64,000 nucleotides of DNA from Porphyrobacter sp. (GTDB taxonomy: Bacteria; Pseudomonadota; Alphaproteobacteria; Sphingomonadales; Sphingomonadaceae), in assembly GCA_016125555.1 (NCBI GenBank), contig WGLN01000004.1:186001-250000 (forward strand), written 5' to 3'. Every line of letters starts with the position of its first letter. Position 1 is the first letter of the stretch. Positions 29,906 through 40,541 of this stretch are shown one piece after another. The notes beneath the pieces were generated by a model, which was given only the letters and a program-made list of their open reading frames with translations, was not told the DNA's origin and searched no databases. A program made the translations under genes and the position numbers.

Positions 29906-31210
29906 TCAGCCCTCGCGGGCGGGGCGCAGCTTGCGCCGCCCGAGGATCGCCGCCGCGGCCAGACCGAACAGCACCGTCATCGGCGGCGCAGGCACGTCGT
30001 GCCCGCCGCTGCTGCTGCCCGACGTCGAGGACGACGAAGACGAGGAACTGCTGCTGCTGCTCGACGATGACGAGGAGCTGCTGCTGCCCGAGGAAGACGA
30101 GGAACTCGAGGAGGACGAGGACGAGGACGACGAGGAACTGCTGGTGCTGCTCGTCATGTCGCCCGAAGTGGTCCCCGGATGCCCACTGCTTCCGCCCGAG
30201 GAACTCGACGAGGACGAGGACGAGGAAGACGACGAGGAAGAACTCGAGGAGGACGAGGAGCTCGAACTCGAGACCGCGCCGGTCGAGGAGCTGACATTGC
30301 CCGAGGAGCTCGAAACGTTCCCTGAGGAGCTCGAAACGTTGCCCGAGCTGCTCGACACATTACCGGATGAGCTCGAAACATTGCCCGAGGAACTCGACAC
30401 CGCGCCGGTGGAACTCGACACCGCGCCCGTGGAGCTGGAAACCGCGCCGGTGGAGGAGGAAACGTTGCCCGAGGTGCTGGTGCTCGACACCGCCCCGGTG
30501 CTGCTCGACACCGCCCCGGTCGAGGTCGAGGTCGAAACCTCGCCAGTCGAGGAGCTGATCTGTCCCGAGGACGAGGTCGTGGTCGAACTGATCTGACCCG
30601 AGGACGAGGTGGTCGAGGTCGAATTGTCGATGTCGACATCGACGACCACGCCGCTGCTGCCCTCGCCGCCGCTGGTGGTCGTGGTGGTGCTCACCACCGA
30701 CACATCGCCCGAGGACGAACCGCCCCCGCCGAAGAACCCTCCGAAGAAGCCGCCCCCGAAGCCCACGCCGCCGCCGAAGCCGCCACTCCCGCCCCAGCCG
30801 CCGCCGAAGCCACCGCCACCGCCGCCCTGGATCGGGGGAAGCGGGGGGAGCGGCGCGGGCATGTAGGCGACCTGCGCGATCGGCGGGCACTGGGCCGGGT
30901 CGATATAGGCCTGCACCGCACCCGCAGGCAGCGATGCGGCATTCTGTCCGGGCGCGAGCGGCGCGCATTCGATGGTGCGCTCGACGATGCGGCGGCGGCG
31001 CTGCTCGGGCATCGGGATCTCGCGCTCGCGGGTCTTGATGTAGCGTTGGCCGGTTTCCGGATCGACCTTGATCAGCTTGCCGTCGATATTGGTGCTGAAG
31101 TCGGGGGCGTCGGTGTTCATCGGCTCGGCCACGCGCACCGCGCCGCCCTGCAACAAGGCCACCCCCGCGGCTGCGGCGGAAAGCTTCGCGATAGCCAGTT
31201 TGAGCGACAT
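29906..31210 (-). CDS. Exported Ser-rich repeat protein with PEP-CTERM-like tail
   Basis: 434-aa protein of five parts: a signal-like N-terminus (MSLKLAIAKLSAAAAGVALL); a roughly 100-residue unique region with two cysteines (ECAPLAP, DPAQCPP) and a basic patch; a Gly/Phe-rich stretch (FGGGVGFGGGFFGGFFGGG); about 15 repeats ending in G-(A/N/Q/E)-(V/I)-S, mostly seven residues long, then three long pure-serine runs; and a C-terminus VPAPPMTVLFGLAAAAILGRRK, which has the motif-helix-basic order of PEP-CTERM/exosortase sorting signals (VPAPP instead of VPEP). Serines use mixed codons (TCC, TCG, AGT, TCT), which argues that the protein is selected. Probably a cell-surface or matrix protein, perhaps heavily glycosylated. 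A 5' hairpin (31230-31257) precedes the start. Confidence 0.72.
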   Translation of the reverse strand: MSLKLAIAKLSAAAAGVALLQGGAVRVAEPMNTDAPDFSTNIDGKLIKVDPETGQRYIKTREREIPMPEQRRRRIVERTIECAPLAPGQNAASLPAGAVQAYIDPAQCPPIAQVAYMPAPLPPLPPIQGGGGGGFGGGWGGSGGFGGGVGFGGGFFGGFFGGGGSSSGDVSVVSTTTTTSGGEGSSGVVVDVDIDNSTSTTSSSGQISSTTTSSSGQISSSTGEVSTSTSTGAVSSSTGAVSSTSTSGNVSSSTGAVSSSTGAVSSSTGAVSSSSGNVSSSSGNVSSSSGNVSSSSGNVSSSSGNVSSSTGAVSSSSSSSSSSSSSSSSSSSSSSSSSGGSSGHPGTTSGDMTSSTSSSSSSSSSSSSSSSSSSGSSSSSSSSSSSSSSSSSSSSTSGSSSGGHDVPAPPMTVLFGLAAAAILGRRKLRPAREG

Positions 31211-31423
31211 AGTGGTTAACCCTGTTGCCTGCGGCGACCGCAGCGGCCTTCGCCGCATGGGTCACCTGATCCAGCCTTCATTTGCTGTCATTAAGCTTGC
31301 AGGGGCAATCCGGTTAACCATGCGCGGCCGCTTCGGACGCGGGGAATCGCGCCGAAAACGGGGAGTTTGCGAGGCGCTGTCCCGATCTGGCACCGAAAAG
31401 GCGATGCTTTTCAGGCCCGGCCG

Positions 31424-32467
31424 TTAACCTTCTTCGTCAAACAGTCCGCCCTGCCGCACTGCCGAATCGCGCGGCGGGGTCATCTCGAGATGCTCCCACC
31501 CGGCATCGTTGAGCACCCGCCCGCGCGCGGTGCGGGCGACGAGGCCGAGCTGGATGAGGTAGGGTTCGACCACCTCCTCGATCGTGTCGCGCGGTTCGGC
31601 GAGGCCTGCCGCGAGCGTCTCGATCCCCACCGGGCCGCCCTTGTAGGTGGTGGCGATCATCGCGAGGTAGCGGCGGTCCATCGTGTCGAGCCCGAGCCGG
31701 TCGATCTCGAGCCGGGTCAGCGCCTCGTCGGCCACCGCGCGGGTGACCGAGGGGCTGCCCGCGACATCGGCGAAGTCGCGCACCCGCCGGAGCAGGCGCC
31801 CGGCGACGCGGGGGGTGCCGCGCGAGCGGCGGGCGATCTCGCGCGCGCCCTCGGGCTCGATCGCGAGCCCCATCAGCCCGGCGGCACGGGTGACGACGCG
31901 GTCGAGTTCCTCGTGGGTGTAGAAGTTGAGCCTGACCGGGATGCCGAAGCGGTCGCGCAAGGGCGTGGTCAGCAGTCCCTGCCGCGTGGTCGCGCCGATC
32001 AGCGTGAAGGGCGGCAGGTCGATCCGCACCGAGCGCGCCGATGGCCCCTCGCCGATGATGAGATCGAGCGCGCGGTCCTCCATCGCCGGATAGAGCACTT
32101 CCTCGACCATCGGCGAGAGGCGGTGGATCTCGTCGATGAACAGCACGTCATGCGGTTCGAGATTGGTGAGCAGCGCGGCGAGATCGCCCGCCTTGGCGAT
32201 GACGGGGCCGCTAGTTGCGCGGAAGCCCACGCCCAGCTCGCCCGCGATGATCTGCGCCAGCGTCGTCTTGCCGAGACCCGGGGGGCCGAAGAACAGCGTG
32301 TGATCCATCGCCTCCCCCCGCGCGCGCGCGGCCGCGATGAAGACGGCAAGGTTGCCCTTGGCGGCCTCCTGCCCGACGAACTCGGCGAGCCGGCGCGGGC
32401 GCAGGGCTGCGTCGGGGGCACCCGGCTGGCGAGCAGGGGTGTGGAGGGGGGTCTCGGAGGTGGTCAT
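31424..32467 (-). CDS. ruvB: Holliday junction branch migration helicase RuvB
   Basis: 347-aa AAA+ motor that drives branch migration with RuvA during recombinational repair. Walker [10 protein letters not shown] (about residues 60-68), Walker [10 protein letters not shown], sensor 1 [12 protein letters not shown] and the arginine-finger/RuvB motif [12 protein letters not shown] are intact, with the C-terminal winged helix ([16 protein letters not shown]) binding DNA. Start ATG overlaps the stop of the upstream unknown gene as ATGA. ruvC is not in the window. Confidence 0.97.
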   Translation of the reverse strand: MTTSETPLHTPARQPGAPDAALRPRRLAEFVGQEAAKGNLAVFIAAARARGEAMDHTLFFGPPGLGKTTLAQIIAGELGVGFRATSGPVIAKAGDLAALLTNLEPHDVLFIDEIHRLSPMVEEVLYPAMEDRALDLIIGEGPSARSVRIDLPPFTLIGATTRQGLLTTPLRDRFGIPVRLNFYTHEELDRVVTRAAGLMGLAIEPEGAREIARRSRGTPRVAGRLLRRVRDFADVAGSPSVTRAVADEALTRLEIDRLGLDTMDRRYLAMIATTYKGGPVGIETLAAGLAEPRDTIEEVVEPYLIQLGLVARTARGRVLNDAGWEHLEMTPPRDSAVRQGGLFDEEG

Positions 32468-33126
32468 AGAGCTAACAAATCGAAGTCCTTCAAGCCATCT
32501 GCTCGAAGTGCTGCTTCGCCTACCCCTTCAGCAACGATGACTTCTGGTGCCTCGCCTTCTTGGCCTGACCAACGACACACAATCAATGACTCGATTTTCG
32601 GAAGCAGCAAGACGTGAGCCCGCGTGATCCTTGTGAAATCTCCGACCCAACCTTTGAACTTATCCCAATCAAAGGGGTGCACCTTTTCATCCAAGACCTT
32701 GCTGGCTGAAGGTACGTGAAGAAGGTTCCCGCAATAGCCGTAAACCCGCCCGAGAGCCGTGTAGGTCATCGGCTTCATTTCTGGCACAAACTGTTTCGAA
32801 CCATCCTCGGCAACGCTCAACTGGTAACGGAGGGGGAAGGGCAACGGATGGTCGTTAAACTTCTGAAGCTCTCTGAATGCGTCACCCGGATGCCAGTGCT
32901 TCGGGTCGAGCCCAGTGCCTTCCTCCAGATGCGCTAGGGTCGAACCAAGGAGGAACAGTTCGCAGACTTTGCGCACTTGTAGCGCAACACTGTCAGCGTG
33001 AATCCAACTTTCCTCATATTCTCGATTTGCGTTGATTTGATCGAGAAGGCGGTCAGCGACCCGAAGGCGAAATACTATCGAGTTAATGACGGTCGGATAA
33101 TGGGATTGGATTGTCTTGGCGTCCAT
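32464..33126 (-). CDS. Unknown protein inserted between ruvA and ruvB, lower GC
   Basis: 220-aa soluble protein I do not recognise. It is coupled on both sides: its ATG overlaps the ruvA stop (TGATG) and its stop overlaps the ruvB start (ATGA), so it is read as part of the ruvAB operon. Base composition is clearly lower in GC than its neighbours, with many A/T third positions (TTG, TTA, GAA, AAA, CAT), which points to transfer. Visible features: a helical N-terminus ([19 protein letters not shown]), a Cys at VCELFLL, the segment [10 protein letters not shown], and several Trp. The last segment faintly recalls HEPN-like or DUF5677-like proteins, but the RX4-6H nuclease motif is absent. Not a known RuvAB accessory protein. 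Confidence 0.75.
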   Translation of the reverse strand: MDAKTIQSHYPTVINSIVFRLRVADRLLDQINANREYEESWIHADSVALQVRKVCELFLLGSTLAHLEEGTGLDPKHWHPGDAFRELQKFNDHPLPFPLRYQLSVAEDGSKQFVPEMKPMTYTALGRVYGYCGNLLHVPSASKVLDEKVHPFDWDKFKGWVGDFTRITRAHVLLLPKIESLIVCRWSGQEGEAPEVIVAEGVGEAALRADGLKDFDLLAL

Positions 33127-33734
33127 CACCCCGCCGCCTTCTTCAGCGCGACCCGAATGAGGTCGCCCTCGCTCGCGCCCTCGCCCAGTTCCTCGAGCGC
33201 GCGGGCGACGGCTTGGGCGGCGACGGCGGGCTTGAAGCCGAGGTTCTCGAGGGCGCTCGCCGCGTCCGCGCCCTTGCTGCCTGCTGGGGCGGGTGCGGCG
33301 CTCGGCGCGAAGCCGCCCGCGCCGCCCGGCATCCCGCCGGCCTTGTCCTTCAGCTCGTTGACGATCCGCCCCGCCAGCTTCGGCCCGACCCCGTTGGCGC
33401 GCGCCACCATCGCCGCATCGCCGCGCCCGCAGGCATCGCGCAGTTCCCCGATCGACAGCGCCGAGAGGATCGCGAGGGCCACCTTGCTCCCCACCCCCTG
33501 AATGCCGGTCAGCAGCCGGAACCAGTCGCGCTCGGCGGCTTCCGCGAAGCCCAGCAGCCGCATGTCGTTCTCGCTCACCTGCAATTCGGTGTGGACGGTG
33601 CAGGCCTCGCCCACCTCGCCCAGCGCGGCGAGCGTGCGGCTGGAGCAGTGGACGAGATACCCGACCCCGCCGACGCCGACGATCGCCCAGTCCTCGCCGG
33701 TCGCATCGAGCCTGCCTGAGAGCTTCGCAATCAT
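33126..33734 (-). CDS. ruvA: Holliday junction DNA helicase RuvA
   Basis: 202-aa junction-binding protein; tetramers hold the Holliday junction and load RuvB. Domain I ([30 protein letters not shown]), domain II with helix-hairpin-helix motifs ([33 protein letters not shown]) and the mobile C-terminal domain III ([20 protein letters not shown]) are all present; an Ala/Gly-rich linker separates II and III. Start MIAKLSG matches the family, 6 codons inside the longest ORF. Divergent from aroC. Confidence 0.96.
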   Translation of the reverse strand: MIAKLSGRLDATGEDWAIVGVGGVGYLVHCSSRTLAALGEVGEACTVHTELQVSENDMRLLGFAEAAERDWFRLLTGIQGVGSKVALAILSALSIGELRDACGRGDAAMVARANGVGPKLAGRIVNELKDKAGGMPGGAGGFAPSAAPAPAGSKGADAASALENLGFKPAVAAQAVARALEELGEGASEGDLIRVALKKAAG

Positions 33735-33813
33735 GTTTTGTTCCTGCCCCAACCCCCGTGGGGCGTCCAGCCTTTATGGACAGATGCCCACACTTGCGCC
33801 AGATGGCACTCCC

Positions 33814-34884
33814 ATGAGCTGGAACACCTTCGGGCGCGTGCTGCGCTTCACCACCTGGGGAGAGAGCCACGGACCTGCGCTCGGCGCGGTGGTCGACGGG
33901 TGCCCGCCGGGGCTCGAGATTTCCGAGGACTTCATCCAGCCCTTCCTCGATGCGAGGAAGCCCGGCACCAGCCGCTTCACCACCCAGCGGCGCGAGGATG
34001 ATCTGGTGCGGATTCTCTCTGGCACCTTCGAGGGCAAGACCACCGGCACGCCGATCAGTCTGATGATCGAGAACACCGACCAGCGCTCGAAGGACTATTC
34101 CGAAATCGCGCAGCAATACCGCCCGGGCCATGCCGACTACGCCTATGACGCCAAATACGGCATCCGCGACTATCGCGGCGGTGGGCGCTCCTCGGCGCGC
34201 GAGACCGCGGCGCGGGTCGCGGCGGGCGCGGTCGCTCGGCTGGTGATCCCGGAGGTGACCATCACCGCCTATGTCTGGGAGCTGGGCGGCGACCGGATCG
34301 ACCCTGCCAACATCGACCACGCCGAAATCGCGAACAACCCCTTCTTCTGCCCCGATGCAGTCGCGGCCAAGCGGTGGGAGGAAAAGGTCGATGCCGCGCG
34401 CAAGGCCGGCTCATCCCTCGGCGCTATCGTCGAGTGCGTGGCAGAGGGCGTTCCCGCCGGATGGGGCGCGCCGATCTACGCCAAGCTCGACAGCGATCTT
34501 GCGAGCGCGATGATGAGCATCAACGCGGTCAAGGGCGTGGAGATCGGCGACGGCTTCGCAGCCGCACGCCTGACGGGCGAGGAGAACGCCGACCGGATGC
34601 GCCCCGGGGCCGATGGCACGCCCGAATTCCTCGCCAACCACGCGGGCGGAACCGCGGGCGGCATCTCGACCGGGCAGCCGGTGGTGTGCCGCGTGGCGTT
34701 CAAGCCGACCTCCTCGATCCTCACCCCGGTGGAATCGATCAATTCGGCAGGCGAGGCGGTGGAGGTCGTCACCAAGGGCCGCCACGACCCCTGCGTCGGC
34801 ATTCGCGGCACGCCGGTGGTGGAGGCGATGATGGCGCTGGTGCTGGCCGACCACAAGCTGCTGCACCGCGGCCAGGTGGGTTAG
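33814..34884 (+). CDS. aroC: Chorismate synthase
   Basis: 356-aa FMN-dependent enzyme making chorismate from EPSP, the last shikimate step. Signature segments: [20 protein letters not shown] at the N-terminus, [37 protein letters not shown] and the C-terminal NSAGEAVEV followed by [17 protein letters not shown]. Length normal. Supplies chorismate for aromatic amino acids, in line with pheA elsewhere in the window. It stands alone, divergent from ruvA, with about 80 bp between. Confidence 0.97.
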   Translation: MSWNTFGRVLRFTTWGESHGPALGAVVDGCPPGLEISEDFIQPFLDARKPGTSRFTTQRREDDLVRILSGTFEGKTTGTPISLMIENTDQRSKDYSEIAQQYRPGHADYAYDAKYGIRDYRGGGRSSARETAARVAAGAVARLVIPEVTITAYVWELGGDRIDPANIDHAEIANNPFFCPDAVAAKRWEEKVDAARKAGSSLGAIVECVAEGVPAGWGAPIYAKLDSDLASAMMSINAVKGVEIGDGFAAARLTGEENADRMRPGADGTPEFLANHAGGTAGGISTGQPVVCRVAFKPTSSILTPVESINSAGEAVEVVTKGRHDPCVGIRGTPVVEAMMALVLADHKLLHRGQVG

Positions 34885-34907
34885 GCGGCAGCGCGGCAGG
34901 AGCCCGC

Positions 34908-35192
34908 TCAGATCGCGCCTTGCGCAGTGCCGGAACGCGCACCGCGCCCCGCGTGCACGATCGCGCAGCGCAGCGCATCGGCGAGCCGGCCCGCGGCAAC
35001 CACGTCGAGCACCTCGCGCATGATCGCGATCCGCTCGGCCTCGTCCGTTTCGAGCTCGCGCAGCGCAGCCTGCACGATCGCCAGCACGTCTTTGCGCGAC
35101 AAGGTCATGAAAGCGTCCGCGCGGGTGAGCGCGGCCTTGGTGAAATCGAACTCGAGCGAAGCGAGGCGCGGCCTTGCGTAATCCTCACTCAT
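34908..35192 (-). CDS. Small hypothetical protein
   Basis: 94-aa protein, helical by composition (ALTRADAFMTLSRKDVLAIVQAALREL, given here as non-contiguous landmarks: TRADAFMTL and KDVLAIVQAAL). The start ATG at 35192 is supported by a GGAGGG ribosome site 5 nt upstream. No domain recognised. It ends convergently with aroC. Its upstream region is the long AT-poorer intergenic block before ahpC, so it is divergent from the peroxide-defence genes, but there is no other sign that it belongs to them. Confidence 0.6.
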   Translation of the reverse strand: MSEDYARPRLASLEFDFTKAALTRADAFMTLSRKDVLAIVQAALRELETDEAERIAIMREVLDVVAAGRLADALRCAIVHAGRGARSGTAQGAI

Positions 35193-35666
35193 GCGACCCT
35201 CCATCGGTCCGGATTGGCCGGCCGGTTCGGTTTTTGATCTGCGTCAATTTCCGGTCTCTGGCAGGCTGCGAGCGCGTGCGCAATCGGCGCCCGGGCAGCT
35301 CCCGGGACACTTTCGCGGGCGTCAGCTTTCGTGAGCCTCGTGTTAGCCGAAAGGCGAGCAAGAAAGTGTCAGCGCCGGCCAAGATACTGAGAGATAGCTG
35401 CTTTTCGATCCGGTCGACCGCGGCTCAGGGCACCAGTGCGTCGCTTTGCCGCAAATGCCGCGTTAGCTGCGTCAGTCAGCACGCCGCAACCCTTGCGCAG
35501 TGCGGACACCAACGGGAACCATCCGGGTGCCGTTCCCGTTTGCTCGATTGAAAATTCCGATTTTCGCAATCGCACAAATGCGCTTTTTTGCTTGGCGGAA
35601 AACCCTATCTGCGCTGCGTCAGTTTCGACCCTCTCTCAACCACCCAAACACAAGGGAAACACCATC
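35193..35666. other. Long intergenic region before ahpC
   Basis: No credible gene in 474 bp. It holds a 30-bp inverted repeat with EcfG-like promoter elements (separate entry), an AT-rich imperfect palindrome (GATTGAAAAT/ATTTTCGCAATC, 35546-35571) and a poly-T stretch (GCGCTTTTTTGC). I looked for an OxyR box (ATAG-N7-CTAT spacing) and found no convincing full site, only isolated GATAG and CTATC pieces. Confidence 0.5.
35511..35540 (+). promoter_or_regulatory. Inverted repeat with EcfG-like promoter, upstream of ahpC
   Basis: Perfect 9-bp arms AACGGGAAC and GTTCCCGTT separated by 12 nt. Within it, GGAAC-N17-CGTT fits the alphaproteobacterial general-stress sigma (EcfG) consensus, about 127 nt before the ahpC ATG. 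Because the arms are symmetrical, the same motif can be read on the other strand. Either a dyad operator or a stress promoter. Confidence 0.45.
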
Positions 35667-36233
35667 ATGGGTATCATCGGTTCGACCATCCAGCCGTTCA
35701 AGGCCACCGCGTTCCAGGCGGGCAAGGACTTCTTCGAGGTCACCAACGAGGATCTCGCCGGCAAGTGGGCGGTGTTCTTCTTCTACCCGGCCGACTTCAC
35801 CTTCGTGTGCCCGACCGAGCTCGAGGACATGGGCGAGAAGTACGAAATGCTCCAGTCGATGGGCGTCGAAGTCTACGCCGTCTCGACCGACACGCATTTC
35901 AGCCACAAGGCCTGGCACGACACCTCGGACAAGATCGGCAAGCTCAAGTTCCCGTTCCTCGGTGACCAGAACCACTTGCTCGCCAACCAGTTCGGCGTGC
36001 TGCGCGAAGGCGCGGGCCTCGCCGACCGTGCGACCTTCGTGGTCGACCCCGATGGCGTGATCCAGATCATGGAAATCACCTGCGAGGGCGTGGGCCGCAA
36101 CGCCAACGAACTGACCCGCAAGATCAAGGCCGCGCAATATGTGCGCGCCAACCCCGGCCAGGTCTGCCCGGCGGCGTGGGAGGAAGGCAGCGACACGCTT
36201 GCCCCCTCGCTCGATCTCGTCGGCAAGATCTGA
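35667..36233 (+). CDS. ahpC: Alkyl hydroperoxide reductase subunit C (2-Cys peroxiredoxin)
   Basis: 188-aa cytosolic peroxiredoxin reducing H2O2 and organic peroxides. Peroxidatic Cys48 in FVCPTELED and resolving Cys in [11 protein letters not shown] are both present, with PADFTF before the first. The start is fixed by AAGGGAAACACC upstream and the normal [12 protein letters not shown]-terminus. Recycled by AhpF, whose gene follows on the same strand after 205 bp that hold a strong hairpin. Confidence 0.97.
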   Translation: MGIIGSTIQPFKATAFQAGKDFFEVTNEDLAGKWAVFFFYPADFTFVCPTELEDMGEKYEMLQSMGVEVYAVSTDTHFSHKAWHDTSDKIGKLKFPFLGDQNHLLANQFGVLREGAGLADRATFVVDPDGVIQIMEITCEGVGRNANELTRKIKAAQYVRANPGQVCPAAWEEGSDTLAPSLDLVGKI

Positions 36234-36322
36234 CCCTGACCGAACCGGCCGGCGGGCCCTGCCAGACAGGACGCGTCGGCTGTAAAAACCCGGGGTGTGC
36301 TTCAAAGCCCTCGGGTCGTAGC

Positions 36323-36380
36323 CGGGACCGGATGTCACCGCCCTTCCCCCCAAATGACGGGCGGGCGGCGTCCGGTTCCG
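36323..36380 (+). promoter_or_regulatory. Nested hairpin between ahpC and ahpF
   Basis: Outer 12-bp stem CGGGACCGGATG/CGTCCGGTTCCG (two G-U pairs in RNA) encloses a second stem CCGCCC/GGGCGG. It has no T-run, so it is not a classical terminator; it could lower read-through or stabilise the ahpC end, giving more AhpC than AhpF. Confidence 0.45.
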
Positions 36381-36438
36381 CGTTACCTTCGCTTCATCCC
36401 ACACCCCGCGCGCCCGGCGCGCTTCCCGGAGGACAGCC

Positions 36439-38028
36439 ATGCTCGACGCCGCCATGCAGGCCCAGCTCAAGACCTATCTCGCGAACCTTCGCGAGGGCGT
36501 GGAACTGGTCGCCTCGCTCGACGACAGCGAGAAGTCGCGCCAGACCCGTGCACTGATCGAACAGATCGCGGGCCTCCACGATCTCGTCACCGCGCGCTTC
36601 GACGGGACCGATGCGAGGAAGCCCAGCTTCGTGATCCGCCGCGCCAGCGATGCGGAGAAGTGGGTGCGTTTCGCCGGGCTGCCGATGGGCCACGAATTCA
36701 CCTCGCTGGTGCTCGCCCTGCTGTGGGCCGGCGGCCATCCGCCCAAGGTCGATGCCGACCTGATCGAGCAGGTCCGCGCGCTCGAGGGCGATTACCACTT
36801 CGAGATGTTCTTCTCGCTCACCTGCCACAACTGCCCCGACGTGGTGCAGGCGCTCACCCTGATGGCGCTCGAAAACCCGCGCATCACCGCGACCCTGATC
36901 GAAGGCGGCACCTTCAAGGACGAGGTCGAGGCGCGCGACATCATGGCCGTGCCCGCGACCTTCCTGAACGGCGAGCCCTTCTACAACGGCAAGATGGAAC
37001 TCGCCGAAATCCTCGCGAAGCTCGACGTCAACGCTGACGCCAGGCAGGCCGAAAAGCTCGCCGCCAAGGCGCCCTTCGAGGTGCTGGTGGTGGGCGGCGG
37101 TCCGGCGGGCGCGGCGGCGGCGGTCTACACCGCGCGCAAGGGCTTCAGCACCGGCATCGCGGCCGAACGCTTCGGCGGGCAGCTGATGGACACGCTCGGG
37201 ATCGAGAACCTCCCCGGCACGACCTATACCGAGGGCCCGAAGCTGACCGAGAGCCTCAAGAGCCATGTCAGCGAATACGACATCGACCTGATGGACCTTG
37301 CCCGCGCGGTCGAACTGAAACCGGCCAAGGACGTCGGCGGCTTTCATGAGGTCGTGATGGCCAACGGCGCGAGCCTCAAGGCGCGTTCGCTGATCCTCTC
37401 CACCGGCGCGCGCTGGCGCAATCTCGGGGTGCCGGGAGAGGCGGAGTATCGCAACAAGGGCGTGGCCTATTGCCCACACTGCGACGGCCCGCTGTTCAAG
37501 GGCAAGCGCATCGCGGTGATCGGCGGCGGCAATTCGGGCGTCGAGGCGGCGATCGACCTTGCCGGGATCGTCGGCCATGTCACGCTGATCGAGTTCGACG
37601 TGAAGCTGCGCGCCGACGAGGTGCTCCAGCGCAAGCTGCGCTCGATGCCCAATGTCGAGATTATCACCAACGGCCAGACGACCGAGATCCTCGGCGAGAA
37701 CGGCAAGGTCAGCGGTCTCGTGCTCAAGAACCGCGCCAACGGCGAGGAACGCCGCATCGCGCTCGAAGGCGTGTTCGTGCAGATCGGCCTCGTGCCGAAC
37801 ACCGAGTGGCTGCGCGAGACGGGTCTGGAGCTGTCGAAGTTCGGCGAAATCGTGATCGACGACCACGGCGCGACCAACCTGCCCGGCATCTACGCCGCGG
37901 GCGATTGCACCACCGTGCCGCACAAGCAGATCGTGGTGGCGATGGGCGAGGGCGCGAAGGCCGGCCTCGGCGCCTTCGACTTCCTGATCCGGAACGAACC
38001 GGCGGAGGAAGTCGCGCAGGCAGCCTGA
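36439..38028 (+). CDS. ahpF: Alkyl hydroperoxide reductase subunit F
   Basis: 529-aa NADH:peroxiredoxin oxidoreductase. The N-terminal double thioredoxin-fold domain carries CHNC at 129-132, the same numbering as E. coli AhpF; the FAD domain starts [27 protein letters not shown] (landmarks VVGGGPAG), the redox CxxC is YCPHCDGP, the NADH motif is [12 protein letters not shown], and [11 protein letters not shown] is the C-terminal FAD motif. Electrons pass from NADH through FAD and both disulphides to AhpC. RBS GGAGGA lies 6 nt before ATG. Confidence 0.97.
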   Translation: MLDAAMQAQLKTYLANLREGVELVASLDDSEKSRQTRALIEQIAGLHDLVTARFDGTDARKPSFVIRRASDAEKWVRFAGLPMGHEFTSLVLALLWAGGHPPKVDADLIEQVRALEGDYHFEMFFSLTCHNCPDVVQALTLMALENPRITATLIEGGTFKDEVEARDIMAVPATFLNGEPFYNGKMELAEILAKLDVNADARQAEKLAAKAPFEVLVVGGGPAGAAAAVYTARKGFSTGIAAERFGGQLMDTLGIENLPGTTYTEGPKLTESLKSHVSEYDIDLMDLARAVELKPAKDVGGFHEVVMANGASLKARSLILSTGARWRNLGVPGEAEYRNKGVAYCPHCDGPLFKGKRIAVIGGGNSGVEAAIDLAGIVGHVTLIEFDVKLRADEVLQRKLRSMPNVEIITNGQTTEILGENGKVSGLVLKNRANGEERRIALEGVFVQIGLVPNTEWLRETGLELSKFGEIVIDDHGATNLPGIYAAGDCTTVPHKQIVVAMGEGAKAGLGAFDFLIRNEPAEEVAQAA

Positions 38029-38050
38029 TTCCGGCGCTATAGATAAGGTA

Positions 38051-38082
38051 GGCGGGTTCCCGGTCGGGAGCCCGCCTTTTTT
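38051..38082 (+). terminator. Terminator after ahpF
   Basis: GGCGGGTTCCCG/CGGGAGCCCGCC hairpin followed by TTTTTT, about 22 nt after the ahpF stop. Confidence 0.85.
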
Positions 38083-38087
38083 GTTCG

Positions 38088-38130
38088 TCGTTGCAAGCGC
38101 TGCCGCGCCGCTTCGCCGCTCGCAATGACG
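38088..38130. repeat. CGTCATTGCGAGCG-type intergenic repeat fragment
   Basis: Read on the minus strand it starts CGTCATTGCGAGCGGCGAAG, the common bacterial intergenic palindrome family whose opposite end is TTGCAACG here. Ends are imperfect inverted repeats (CGTTGCAAGCG and CGCTCGCAATGACG). One copy seen. Confidence 0.5.
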
Positions 38131-38186
38131 TGGCAACTAATCGCCCCGCTCAATCAATTCCCGCGCATTAATCGATTGGACGGTGA

Positions 38187-40478
<2,292 letters not shown>

Positions 40479-40498
40479 TCCTTGCGCGTGCGATGAGA

Positions 40499-40532
40499 AA
40501 GGCCTCCGGTGGCGACACCGGGGGCCTTTTTG
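40499..40532 (+). terminator. Terminator after katG
   Basis: Hairpin AGGCCTCCGGTG/CACCGGGGGCCT followed by TTTTT, about 20 nt after the katG stop. The minus strand has AAAGGCC in place, so it may also work for the convergent LytTR gene. Confidence 0.8.
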
Positions 40533-40541
40533 CTTGGCCGA

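Noticed and set aside
30290..30560. CRISPR-like regular repeats
   Set aside because: Units are about 21 bp with no unique spacers; they are codon-level protein repeats.
29877..30596. 239-aa acidic frame (Glu/Asp/Leu repeats) opposite the Ser-rich gene
   Set aside because: The minus-strand frame has signal peptide, unique N-domain, sorting-like tail and a matching terminator; the acidic repeats are just the complement of Ser codons.
35193..35666. OxyR binding site before ahpC
   Set aside because: Only scattered GATAG/CTATC pieces, not the four-element spacing required.
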